This document shows, one piece after another, positions 32,757-43,979 of a stretch of DNA of 64,000 bases. Location of the stretch: assembly GCF_050947335.1 (NCBI RefSeq), contig NC_134988.1, forward strand, positions 3,348,001 through 3,412,000, given 5' to 3'. Source of the stretch: Megachile rotundata (lineage: Eukaryota > Arthropoda > Insecta > Hymenoptera > Megachilidae). A model generated the notes under the pieces. The model was not told the origin of the DNA, did not search any database, and saw only the letters and a list, made by a program, of their open reading frames with translations. Position 1 is the first letter of the stretch. Each line of letters begins with the position of its first letter. Made by a program: the position numbers and the translations under genes.

Positions 32757-33256
32757 AATTGGCGCCTAACGTGGGGCCCTAAAAGGGTCAATTCATAGGA
32801 AAGGACGCTAGAGTAACTGTCGAATATAACTGCCGAGTAACGATCACGCGGAAGAAAAAAAAGTTTTCGTTAGTAGTCGTTTGCCTAGTTATTATCGTTA
32901 TAAATATCGTTAGCCACGCATTTCGTTGGGTTTTGTACAACGGTATTTTGTACAAACACGTTTTTTTTTATACGACCACTAGCCGTGATCGTCTTCGATT
33001 CTCGACCAAATTGCAGGATAGACAAAATTAGGGTATAGAAAAAGTGTTGGGGACAATAACGTCGTAAATCATTCAAGTGTAATAAACACGCTTTCTCGTA
33101 CTGTATCGTTCCCTTGAAACGGTTAGATTTCGAACCGTAGGTTGAAACTGTAACGACTCTGGAACCTAGGTTCAGATAGTTACCAGCGCTAGGAAGGTAA
33201 AGAGCGGCTTTTACCAACTCGACTCGTTTTGGAAAATAACTAAATCTAAATATTGT
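32757..33256 (+). other. Primer-binding site and leader of the giant-LTR element
   Basis: TGGCGCCTAACGTGGGG at 32760-32776 is a primer-binding site of the type seen in retroviruses and gypsy elements. About 480 bp of non-coding leader follow and then stop at the next LTR-like sequence. No gag or pol is left. Confidence 0.75.
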
Positions 33257-34660
33257 GGGATTCGTGTGGTGTGCGGTTAAGGAGTGAAATCCACAGGTCA
33301 ATATCTTTCAACAAGAAGGTTTATTCAATAAAATAACGAAGATGATGAATTTAACAAATAACAAGTAATAAATAACAACAAAATATGAAAAGTATATTGG
33401 TTCGATCAAAAGAAACTAAATAGACTTTGATATAATATTGATAATAGAAATAATAGAACTTGGTAAATTAAACAATATGTAATAGATAATTGTGAATCTA
33501 ACTAAATCTGATTCTCACTAGTTAATACTTTATATTATTTCGTACCTAAGTCTGATTTCGGATAAAGATAACTTCGCTTTTATATAATTACTGAATTTGA
33601 TATTCTATATTATTTAATTCTTGTTTCGAACGCTATCGCAATGACAAAGTTTATATTGATTAATACGTTTGTAGTTTATATAATGAATATTCTTTACGGA
33701 ATTATTAATATTAGCGCGTGATAGTCTACCGCAGCGACGAACACGACCTAAGTGTGATTCTCTAAGTGTACCTAAATACGCTTTCGCAAAGTTAGACAGA
33801 TTAACGATTTTATCTATTATCTAACGCGGTGTAGTCGACTACTGAGATTACGCTAATGACAGAACAATATTCTTTTACTAATTCAAGTTCAAAATTTGTT
33901 TGAATCTAAATGAATTATTTCCTCGGAACAGTTACTCTTTTAATCTGACTCGACAACTAATTGTCCATGACCCTTTTTGTCAAAACGAACACTGACAGCC
34001 AAAACCAGATCGCTTAATTGGGGAGCCTGCGTCAGCTAGCTACTAGAACGACCCAACGATACAGGAAAAGGGTGAACAGTATAAGTTCAACAGGGTAGCA
34101 AATCAATTGATTCTAATTATAAAATCGTGATTGCTGAACTGCCACCCAAAAGACACGGGCTTCAGAGACCAAGCCGTTCAAATGGGGAGCCTGCGTTAGC
34201 TAGCTACGAAACGACCCAGAGCGAGGTCCGAGAATCTGATGGCGTGTTAGCAATCCGATGTAAAATCAAATATGAGTAGCTGAGAGCTATCCTTTCGATA
34301 TCTTAGCCTTTCTTGGCGCCAAGTATAGCACTCTTCTAGCGGAGTTTCAGATACGAGACCGTTTGAATGGGGAGCCTGCGTTAGCTAGCTACTAGAACGA
34401 CCCACGACCAAGTATCCAAATGGCGTATACCCGCTTTACCAGTCAAGTATTAAGAATCGTTGCGGCTCTTCACAGCGAAAACTGTTCCGGTTATACTTAT
34501 CTGAAGACTTCTAGCTGGCTCAACTTCGAAAACTGTTCTGCGATTTTGGCGAGTTTCGCTCGGCCTTTTATACTCGCCAGCCTGGCAAATTCTTGGAAAA
34601 GCCCCATAACGTCGAAATATATAATTGTCGTATAAATTCGCAATTAGACATTAATTGTTC
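33257..34660 (-). mobile_element. LTR-like remnant with three spaced repeats
   Basis: It begins TGTGGGATTC; a diverged match starts at 40566. On the minus strand there is a TATAAAAGG box (complement at about 34565-34575) and, near the left end, an AATAAA on the complement at about 33325. GGGGAGCCTGCGTTAGCTAG and the following bases occur three times (about 34020, 34184, 34378). I take it to be an LTR on the minus strand, but the right boundary and target duplication are not clear. Confidence 0.45.
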
Positions 34661-34754
34661 AAACGAACGATTCATTTACATTATTAATATCGCATTCTAC
34701 ATAATGGTTTATATTCCTGATATAAAAATAGTAATTTAACACTAGATTGCCTAA

Positions 34755-34953
34755 AGCAGTCATTTTGACTGCTTTTCAATTGCAATTAGAAAAACAATTG
34801 TGTATATAATGACACAGCTTCTTACAATTTTGTGACTTTTTCTACAACATATAAATGCGTTTATTAATCATTGTAGTTGCCTCCCCCCCTCTTTCATTTC
34901 CGGTATATATATGTGTTATACCTGTATTGCCTAAAGCAGTCATTTTGACTGCT
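34755..34953. repeat. Subterminal palindromes of piggyBac 2
   Basis: AGCAGTCATTTTGACTGCT occurs at 34755-34773 and 34935-34953, and as CAGTCATTTTGACTG near the other end at 37200-37214. Each is an inverted repeat around TTT. They are likely transposase binding sites. Confidence 0.85.
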
Positions 34954-35316
34954 TGGGAAATTTTAAATAATAATCAAATGACTTTTATTATTGCATTGAG
35001 TAAATTTCTTATATGACCAGATCGGTTCCGAATTCGCATAACAGTTTATATATTTTGTGATTACCGTCACTTGTACGTGACTTGTTATTCGAATCTTTAT
35101 GCCAGGCCTGCCCACGTACCTCATTCAACGTAGTTCAGCGGAGAAGGAGGATCATTGTTTATTTTACTGTAGGATCACTTACTGCAGTCGATACACTTTG
35201 ATAGAGTGGAAGGACCGCGAGCTGCGCACGTTTTGACTTTGGACCGGCCTGCTTTATGCAGTGACAGTCGGTCTAACACGTTATTCAGTTGATTTTTTTT
35301 GTGCCCTAAGAAAGAA

Positions 35317-37056
35317 ATGTCGAACAGAAGAGAGTTATTGGAGAAGCTAAGGAACATAGATGAAGAGTGTTCCGATATAGAATCAGATGCAAAAAATTGG
35401 GAACTATCATCTGAAGATGAATGGGATTATATTCAAAATGAGACATCTGATGCTGAAGATAGCGATGAAGAGGCGATCAGCAACAATGAAAATGAAAGTG
35501 TCATCAATGTGCCCAGGAGAAGGTGTAGGGTGATAAGTAGTTCTGATGAAGAAACTGAAAACATTTTTCAAGAGACTGAAACAGCTGCCGATGGTACTGT
35601 GTGGATAAAATTTGCCGAAGGTGGTATTCCTGGAAGGTCACCATCTGCTTGTGTTTTCAAGGGTGTGAAAGGGCCAACAGGCTACGCAAAAAGGAACATT
35701 ATGGCAGATAATGTTGTCAGTGCATTCTCATTGATAATAAATAATTATATTATCAAACATATAAAAAAGTGCACAGAAGAAGAAGGCCGCCGAATATTGG
35801 GCTACGATTGGACAACAACATTACCGGAAATACGTGCATTTATTGGGATTTTATATGCTCGTGGGGCCTACGAGGCAAAAAATTTAAAACTGAGCTATTT
35901 ATGGTTAGAAAAGTGGGGCCCCGAATTTTTTAGAAGAACTATGTCCAGAGATAAGTTCAAGCAAATCCTACGATTTATTCGTTTTGACAAAAGAACCGAA
36001 AGAAGTAGATGCCTCCAAACAAATAAATTTGCCTTGGTTTCGGAAATATGGGACAAGTTTATTGAAAATAGTCAAGCTTGCTATCAACCAGGGCAAAATA
36101 TAACAGTTGACGAGCAACTGTTTCCAACAAAAGCCAGGTGCAAGTTTATACAGTATATGCCTAATAAACCCAACAAATTTGGCATCAAATTCTGGCTTGC
36201 ATCAGATGTTAGTAGCAAGTACATTTTGAATGGTTCTGTTTACTTGGGGAAAGACGAACAACGACCATCGTCAATGCTTCTCAGTGAACACGTTGTTCTG
36301 AAACTGGTTGAGCCATACACAAACTGTGGAAGGAATATCACGACCGATAACTTCTTTACTAGCACGTCACTCGCGACGAAATTATTGGCCAAAAAAACGA
36401 CACTAGTTGGAACTATTAGAGGAAATAAAAGAGAACTACCCAAAGTAGCTAAACAAACGAAGGATAACATGCCTCGTTTTTTCACTCTCTTATATAAATC
36501 GGAAAATTCTGTCCTTACAATATTTAAAAGCAAACCGAATAAAAAAGTAGTTGTTCTAAGTTCCAGACATAAATATGTGAAAATTGATAGAAGTAATAAA
36601 AAAATGTTACCGGACACTATTCAATTTTATAACAAAACAAAATTTGGAGTTGATATGACGGATCAAATGGCAAGAAAATATACCGTAAAATCGAGTTCTC
36701 GTAGATGGCCCCTCCAAGTATTTTTCAATATTTTAGATTTGGCTGCTATAAATGCTTGGATCCTTTACAAAGAAGCGACAGGAATACAAATACAACGAAA
36801 ACAGTTCTTGTTCCAATTAGCAGAACAGCTTTCCACCGATTACCGAGCTGCAAGGCAGGAAAAGTCATCAGAAAATGAAGACCCACAAACATCAAATACA
36901 ACATATTCTAACAAGCGAAAATTTTGTCAAGTACGGCTTTGCAACAATAACAAAACAAATAATATATGCGAAAAATGTCAAAAGTATGTTTGCGGAAGAT
37001 GTACACATAAAAAGATTTCAACTTACATTTGCTTAAAATGTACAAATAATGCATAA
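35317..37056 (+). CDS. piggyBac transposase, intact
   Basis: The start is the ATG at 35317 (MSNRRELLEKL); an earlier GTG is not likely. The protein has 579 residues. An acidic N-terminus (residues 1-95) is followed by the DDE_Tnp_1_7 core (about 110-490). The three catalytic Asp contexts are NITVDEQLFPTKAR (about 268), NITTDNFFTSTSL (about 348) and FGVDMTDQMARKY (about 448). The C-terminus (about 535-579) is a Cys-rich CRD finger: CQVRLCNN, CEKCQKYVCGRC and CLKC. Order and length fit active piggyBac enzymes. No stop or frameshift is seen. It inserts at TTAA and can restore the site on excision. Confidence 0.96.
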   Translation: MSNRRELLEKLRNIDEECSDIESDAKNWELSSEDEWDYIQNETSDAEDSDEEAISNNENESVINVPRRRCRVISSSDEETENIFQETETAADGTVWIKFAEGGIPGRSPSACVFKGVKGPTGYAKRNIMADNVVSAFSLIINNYIIKHIKKCTEEEGRRILGYDWTTTLPEIRAFIGILYARGAYEAKNLKLSYLWLEKWGPEFFRRTMSRDKFKQILRFIRFDKRTERSRCLQTNKFALVSEIWDKFIENSQACYQPGQNITVDEQLFPTKARCKFIQYMPNKPNKFGIKFWLASDVSSKYILNGSVYLGKDEQRPSSMLLSEHVVLKLVEPYTNCGRNITTDNFFTSTSLATKLLAKKTTLVGTIRGNKRELPKVAKQTKDNMPRFFTLLYKSENSVLTIFKSKPNKKVVVLSSRHKYVKIDRSNKKMLPDTIQFYNKTKFGVDMTDQMARKYTVKSSSRRWPLQVFFNILDLAAINAWILYKEATGIQIQRKQFLFQLAEQLSTDYRAARQEKSSENEDPQTSNTTYSNKRKFCQVRLCNNNKTNNICEKCQKYVCGRCTHKKISTYICLKCTNNA

Positions 37057-37263
37057 ATTATTTTTTTTTCCAAGTGAAGTAAATTTTTTTTATTGTTAAT
37101 ACTTACTAATAACTTGCTATATGACTGTAAATAGTATAAGAAATATTAAAAATTAATTTTAAACAAATTTCTTTACACATTAGTTATTCTTTCACAATAC
37201 AGTCATTTTGACTGCTTTGGGGCAATATAGGTATATAATAAGTTTCAGTCTTTCTAGTGTTAA

Positions 37264-40200
37264 TAGTGTTTTAATGAAATTGCATTTTCTATCTCCTTCT
37301 ATACACTACGAACGACTTCTTATAATGTTTTAAGTACCGTTAAAAACAATTGCTACACGTGTAAGTAACAAGTAAGTTAAAAAAATTGTTCATCGATTAA
37401 AAATATTAAATAATGAATGCAAATAAGAATTTGATATTTATCAATTCATACCAAAGCTGTATAAAAATAGCAGTGCGATTTTTCAAAGTATCAGTAGTTG
37501 AATTCCTGCTAGGTATAACAACAAATGAAATTTATCGAACATTATCGGCGGCAATTGAAGATATGCCAGATATACTACTTACGTACTTAATTAACTTTTT
37601 TCTAATTCGACCTTTACTCATAATCAGATTAAGAAAGTGTCTTTTGACATTTATTTTGATAACATTTCGGTAGGTATTAATTTTAACTTTTACCACTATT
37701 CACACTTTTTTATCGAAAGTTTTATGCTTTATCCAAATTAAAAAAGTAATATTAGATACACTGTTTAAGAAATGGAGGTGACGGTCTAACGATAAAGAAG
37801 CAAACTAACATCAAACTAATGTTAGCACTCTATGAGCTTTTGATAGTCATGTAACTTTTGCTTAAATACATTTTCTAGTATGAATGATGTACCACTTATT
37901 TTTAATCGTAATCTTCCTCTGTACTTATATTATCGTTTTACTTCTGACACGCATGACATATTGACATTCTAATGCTCTTGAACGAGTTATAACAATTCAT
38001 AGGAAACTAAAATATTGAATGCAGTAAAACTGGGTACCCACGGATGCAAAACACCCCGTTTTTCTATACTATGCGGTTGATAGCGGTTTATAGTAGCGAA
38101 AATACTTCCAAGTCCAATCTGTCTAGGTTCATATAATTCTATTAATTTGGCAGGTTTCGCAGCACTGCAGATAGAAGCCACATTTGTATAACTTTCTTTA
38201 GAAGTTATAGATATATGTAACACTAAAAGCTTCAAATCGATAAATGTATACAATTTCTTTAAACTTTACACTTTCTATGGCTATGAATTTGTAAAATTTC
38301 CTTAAACTTCACAAATTTATGATGCAAAAAAAATGATTAAAAATATATCATAAAATCTTTGATTATATTGATAGTATGGCGAGCTTATGAACGAACAGAA
38401 TTATATAACAAAATTATGTATCATTAATTAATTAGAACTTTAACAAATGTATTTCCACATTCGATTGTGTCACTGTGAAACGTGTTTAAAGATGCGATGT
38501 ACTTTTATGGTAATGTGTAATTATATCTATCTAAAAGTAACACATTTTACTATTATATTTTAATTAATTTAAACGTTTAAAATACGCATAAATGTTGTTA
38601 CTAACGAAATTCCCACTCAATCGAGCATCACCGAGACTCATTTTAGCAGTAAGATATTTATATATTTATATTTCTTGTGTTTTGTTTTATTACGTGTAAA
38701 TTATGATTTTAAGAAAAATGCTGCTGACCCTTACCTCAAAATTTCTACATAATATTCTATAATTTTTTGCATGTGAAGTAATATTTGACTGAAGTATATC
38801 AGTTATTTGAAGTTGTTGGGATGTGTTATTCTTCATGTGTAGCATATGAATTTTGATGTTACAGATACAGTTACATTTACTTCGGTATTTTACAAATACA
38901 AATGTGGGTTTGAAACTATATCATAATAAGAGTGTTAACAAAATTAAGCTATTACATTTTATTAGCTTACCTCATCGAGCTCATTCTGCCCAGATACACT
39001 GATGGACTAATTTCCCTTAGAACGCTGATTAAAATTATCGACGGGCTATTTGTATTTCTGGTTATATACGAATTTATATCTCTCGAGTAGCGATAAATAG
39101 AACTACATACTAATAAATTCGAGATACTGGTTTCGTGGTGATATGATTGTAAACGTATATTTTAGCAAGTTGCCATGAAAAATAGTTATTAAGATATTAA
39201 TGAGTGGGGGCAACTGGCCCTCGAGATATCATGTACATCGCACACCGAGAAATGAAACGTAATCATAGTTCGGATATATACATGAAACAATACTTATATG
39301 CATAAGTATAAAACGCTTTTAGTTTTGATTTTTTCTTTTTAATTTTAGCAATAGATTTTGCGCATTTTTCTCATTAAAACGAGATCAAACATTATACAGT
39401 TTGGACTATACAGTAATATCGCTCACATAATCCTTTAGGTTAGAATTGAAATGGGACAATACCATTGTCTGGGAAAATACCAGAAGTACCAGAATCGTAA
39501 TTCAAATCCCGCAGCTGTTTTCATTGTTTGCTGAAAAAGGCAGAGAGTAAAGAAGGCAAGCGGAAACGAAGTCGAAAGATTAAAATCACAAGGTATCAGA
39601 TGTTATACTAAAAACAATATTTAAACATTTTTGTACCTAACATTTCTGACTGAAAATGTTTTTAACATAGTGACGTTATTATGACGAAAATGAGATCAAA
39701 CATAAATTTCGACCACTCGTTCTTATTAATACTTTATGAGCGTACAACTCATGTCAGACCGCTAATCATTTTAAATTAATTAGTAGATAAGTATGTGACT
39801 TTTAAACTGAAAGTCACAAAAGTAAAAACGTATGACAATATAACCAACTGTCTATATTTTACTATTTATGTAAGTAATTTATACGCTAAATATTAAATAA
39901 GTAAATATTACCCGATTTATATCATGTCTAATATCATGTTAATCAGAAAAGTCTCACAAATACAATAAAATGGCTTTCGGTTAAAAAAAAGTAAAATTAT
40001 CGATAGAACTAACGCAAATAACTGTTGAAATGCGACAAATCTGGGACATATTTTTACCACGACTGAATTTCGTGATGAAATCTGGACATCTGAAAAATCA
40101 AAAATACAAAAGTTTTTCCATCTCAAATATTCAGATTAACAAATCCAAACGCGATTTTTCAAGTTTCGTTGATAATAACAGGGCTGTAATTAACTACGTA

Positions 40201-41514
40201 CACTTCTACTTTTAATATAATTAAAATATTAATTATAGCATAAAATATAATAAAAAATATGATATAAAAATGTTTCATTATACGCCCAAGCTTGCTATTG
40301 TATAATTCTCTTTTCATCATCAACTTACTTCAACCCACAAGAATAGATTAATATCGGATCAAAGAATAAGTTTCTGCACTCATGGTCGTTATGATCGCCA
40401 TCGCTACAATTTAAAAAGAAATCACGTAAGCTATAACTGTTGACCCTTATGTAATGCCTCTATATCTAAACACAGGTATTAGCATCGCTCGTGAAACAAA
40501 AGAGTGCTTTTTGCCTCTTGAAACGACTCGTATTTACCTACATATACATATTTTAAGGGATATGTGGGATCATGTGACGTGTGGTTAAAAAGTAAAATCT
40601 GCCTAATAATAGCTTGCAATAAGTACGTTTATTGAATTAAATGTACGTATGGTTAAGATTACAATTAATAATTATTAACGAGAAAATTAAAAATATATAT
40701 TTAGACATTACAAATACTGTGAATAATAGTTGACTAACGTCTAAGGACTAAGGTATGATAGGAGAATTCAAGTTGTTCGTTTAAAATGCAAATCGCGATT
40801 CTTTAATTAAATCTCCGGGTAATAAAAGAATGTCTGTATGCAAGAAAATAATATTATACTAAGACGTCTCTCGCTATATTAGAACGCTGAGTTGAAAAAT
40901 GCTAGGTTTAGTACGGTTCGCTACTATACCGCAAAATAGTGAGAATAATTTGGTATTTAATACTTGTATACATGCAATATTCGAGAAATAATAAGCTGTA
41001 ACAAAAATTAATACGATTTTAGATTATTAAAGCATACTTAATAGGACAGAAAATATACTTTGATTTATTGTTAATTATTCATTTATAATTTAATTCGTCA
41101 AATCGTAGATTTAATAATTTCAATATTCGTGAATTATAGGAAGTTTTAAATTCTTTAATATGACGCTAATTAATAAAAAAATATACATAATACAATATAT
41201 AAAAAAATATACACAAATCTGATAAACATTTGCAGAAAAAAGTCAGCAATGAGTATCACTGCGGTTTTTATGTGAAGTTGTTGCATTTTTATTTATTGTT
41301 AATAAATGATTATACAATATATGTGATTATAGTTACTGCGTCGCTACATTCCAAACATTGCTGTAATAATCTGAAAATGGGGAACTATAGTCGACATATT
41401 AATAGTAATGCCTTTGTGATATATGCTAACATGTTGAATAATAATACAGTTTATCCGTTTCGATCAGCTATCCTACATCTCCCCTAACTAATAGTAGCGT
41501 CGAAGTTTAGTCTT
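37264..41514. other. AT-rich region, probably host intergenic or intronic DNA
   Basis: No transposon gene, TIR pair or convincing coding frame is found. Short open frames (for example 37413-37673 and 37987-38253) lack any recognisable motif. One LTR-like remnant lies at 40566-40900. The region ends at the LRR exon on the minus strand and may include its 3' UTR. Confidence 0.5.
40566..40900 (-). mobile_element. Diverged LTR-like remnant
   Basis: TGTGGGATCATGTGACGTGTG followed by a match to the first 100 bp of the LTR-like sequence at 33257, including the TTTATTGAAT near its end. Boundaries are not resolved. Confidence 0.4.
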
Positions 41515-41826
41515 TTAATCGTATTCAATTAACCAATGATTATGGTTTGAATATATGCAGACATTGTCTGGATTATTCCCGCCAAAATTCAAATAAATCC
41601 TCAGATCTTTTGGTAACATTGCCAACGAGTCCTTCTTAATGTTTTCAAGAGGATTGCCACCCAAATGAAGCTTTTGTAAATGAACGTAATTAGAATCGAA
41701 CACGTCATCCAAAGTTGTAAACTTATTTCTGGATAAATCCAAGTATCGAAGATCTCGCGTGCGTTTATGCTCCAAATGGGGCAAATAACTTAAATCATTA
41801 TCGTTCAGGTACAGTTTTTCTAACAT
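41515..41826 (-). CDS. Leucine-rich-repeat protein, one exon (probably last)
   Basis: The minus-strand frame encodes about 100 residues with LRR spacing: LEKLYLNDNDLSYLP, LRYLDLSRNKFTTLDDVF and LQKLHLGGNPLENI. It then has an LRR-cap-like end (CIYSNHNHWLIEYD) before a stop at 41515-41517. The same frame stays open upstream to about 41855. A possible acceptor (pyrimidine-rich stretch, then TTAG) lies at 41821-41824, so the exon may start there. LRR proteins of this type are mostly extracellular or membrane receptors of the Toll, Connectin or LRRC15-like sort; which one cannot be said. Other exons should be at higher coordinates but the next 10 kb is transposon sequence. It is the best host gene candidate in the window. 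Confidence 0.65.
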   Translation of the reverse strand: MLEKLYLNDNDLSYLPHLEHKRTRDLRYLDLSRNKFTTLDDVFDSNYVHLQKLHLGGNPLENIKKDSLAMLPKDLRIYLNFGGNNPDNVCIYSNHNHWLIEYD

Positions 41827-41881
41827 TCGTAGAGAGTAAAATATATTCCTATCGCAATTGTAAAATATATTCCTATCCTTC

Positions 41882-42380
41882 TCTAGGACTACGCGAGAAT
41901 TTCAGGAAATTCGGGGCGAGCTTCGCGGCACGTAAACACATAGCATTGCGGAATTTTCCTTATAGAATTATACATTTATTACCGACAGTTTACTCAATTC
42001 TTATGATACTCGATTTGTCTAATGTCGCGGTCGGTAAGGGAGAAATACAGTCGATAATTGAAGAAATGACACTGCAATAAAAGTTTGAAAATTCTTCAGG
42101 GATGTTACAAAACTGTATACATACAACACTCGAGTCAGATAGCCCGGCTTATTTTCGTTAACGGACAAAGAAACTGTCGAAGGGGCGTCAAGGCCACTAG
42201 CGAGCCCATCGGAGCTAGGCAGAGTTTGTTTAGCACGTGTTCGTACCGTTGAAACGGGTAACCGCGTAGTACCGATTGCGAACGTTGAGAATAAGAAAAC
42301 AAACGTTTCGATTCCCCGTTTGTCTCGCGTGTAACCGAGTTAGCGTTATCACCAACCGTTACCTTTAAAATAGATTAAAA
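41882..42380 (+). other. 5' non-coding part of the gypsy element
   Basis: It leads directly into gag at 42381 and probably includes leader and perhaps LTR sequence. I found no matching copy after pol and no clear primer-binding site, so the LTR boundaries stay open. Confidence 0.4.
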
Positions 42381-42690
42381 ATGTTGCGAACACCCCCCGG
42401 GAAGGATTGGATACGATCTTTAACGGTAGAAGAATTAATCGAACAATTAGCGATTCGGGGTTTATCGGCAAAAGGGATATTACCGGTATTGAGGGCGAGA
42501 CTCGAACAACATTTAGGAGATGAGCGAGCGGCGACGGGCGGTGAGAGGGCAACCGGTGCTGCGGGTGGACCGCCCGTACGAGCGGACACCCCACCGCCGA
42601 GGGACCATCTCTCCGACTCCCCGCGTTCCGTTCAGACCGGCCGTTTTCCTCCTCGGTTCTCGACGGGAACAATTCCGCGACGCGCAAGTG

Positions 42691-42691
<1 letters not shown>

Positions 42692-42721
<30 letters not shown>
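42692..42721 (+). repeat. 30-base C homopolymer in gypsy gag
   Basis: Uninterrupted C-run coding for proline. Similar runs are at 13888-13913 (26 C) and 15562-15585 (24 C), both in R1 coding DNA. Confidence 0.95.
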
Positions 42722-42723
<2 letters not shown>

Positions 42724-43575
42724 GAAGCGACGTCTTAGGCGCGACTCGGTTAGAACAGGCAACTGCCTTACCGACCAACGGCTCACCTAAACGTAACGAG
42801 GGAGGGGAAAACGCTACCAACACCGACTCTCGCGCGTTACCGGCCGAATTACCAATAGAAAAGTAATCGCAACGCACCGAAACATCGCCGAACATTTCGA
42901 TACCGAATATTTCCCGTTTTGAACCATCGTGGATAAGGGCGTCTCGGCAATCGCGGTCGGAAAAAATCCCTAGATCGGAGGTCGTCGTACAAGATAGCGT
43001 TCCTCGTGCCACCGTAGGGATGAGGGAACGAGTACCGGGACCCATGGGACATGGTATAGTCTTGAACACCGCGGTATTGAATCTATTGAGAAAATGTAAC
43101 ATTCGGTTTTCCGGAGCTAGGGGGGAGGCACCCGAAATGTTCCTAATGCAAATAGAGGAATGTCACGCCTACGCAGCAACCCCCGATGACGAACTATTGA
43201 GATGCGTTCCGCTTGTTTTATCCGGTATCGCGGCTGAATGGGCTAGATTTCGAGACGAGAATTGGACAACGTGGGAGGAATTTAAAAACGCGTATCGGTC
43301 ACGGTTTATTGACCACGAATTGCAAAGCGCTTTACGACGCGAGATCGCGAATCGAACCCAGGGAGAACATCAACGCGTTGTGGATTTTATTACATGCTAG
43401 CGCGCGTTGTTGAGTCGATTACGACCACCGTGGCCTTTGGTAGATCAATTAACGTGTACCCACGAACATATGGTTCCGCGATTGCAGCAAGCCGTGTCGC
43501 GAAGGGAATTTACCGATTTTGCAAGTTTGACTCTCGCGGCGAGGTCTGCCGAACAGACGCAGAGCGCAATGAGGG

Positions 43576-43820
43576 TGTTGGATTGTGTGAATCAATAAAC
43601 ATTTTTACTTATTAATAAAGAATATATTTAAATGTATAAGCCATAGTCGGTAAGGCGTCAGTTGAGCTCGGAGTAATACAGACAGGAAAAGACAAAAGAA
43701 TGTGCTTAGAATATATAGGTACGAGCTTGTCTCGTTGCACGAAATCAAGTATAACCAGTAGATGGCGCGACGAGTACCATTTTGGAAATCACGAATATGA
43801 TAAATTCACATATTACAACA
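43576..43820 (-). repeat. Copia LTR (3' LTR in element orientation)
   Basis: 245 bp; I see no difference from 46563-46807. TG...CA ends. Confidence 0.95.
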
Positions 43821-43979
43821 CGCCTCCTGAATTTACAAAGTCGTGATATTTTACATTAATTCGATACATTTGAATTTTCGATTTCGCATACAATTTGTCA
43901 TCGCATTTTACATTAATTGAATTAAGAGCATTTCAAGTGACCTTGATTTACAATTGAACTTGGACTTTGTATGGACATT

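Larger units (their letters stand above)
34736..37263 (+). mobile_element. Intact piggyBac transposon 2
   Basis: TTAA sites at 34736-34739 and 37260-37263 flank a 2520-bp element with short TIRs (CACTAGA). Near both ends there are copies of a palindromic motif with core CAGTCATTTTGACTG. It carries a complete transposase. Ends and gene are unlike those of piggyBac 1, so this is a different family. Confidence 0.93.

Noticed and set aside
34020..34404. CRISPR-like array from three spaced repeats
   Set aside because: Three repeats at uneven 164- and 194-bp spacing in an insect LTR-like sequence do not have the size or regularity of a CRISPR array.
37413..37673. 86-codon hydrophobic frame in the AT-rich region
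   Set aside because: Its length is within what AT-rich DNA gives by chance when Leu, Ile and Phe dominate; no splice signals or homology could be seen.
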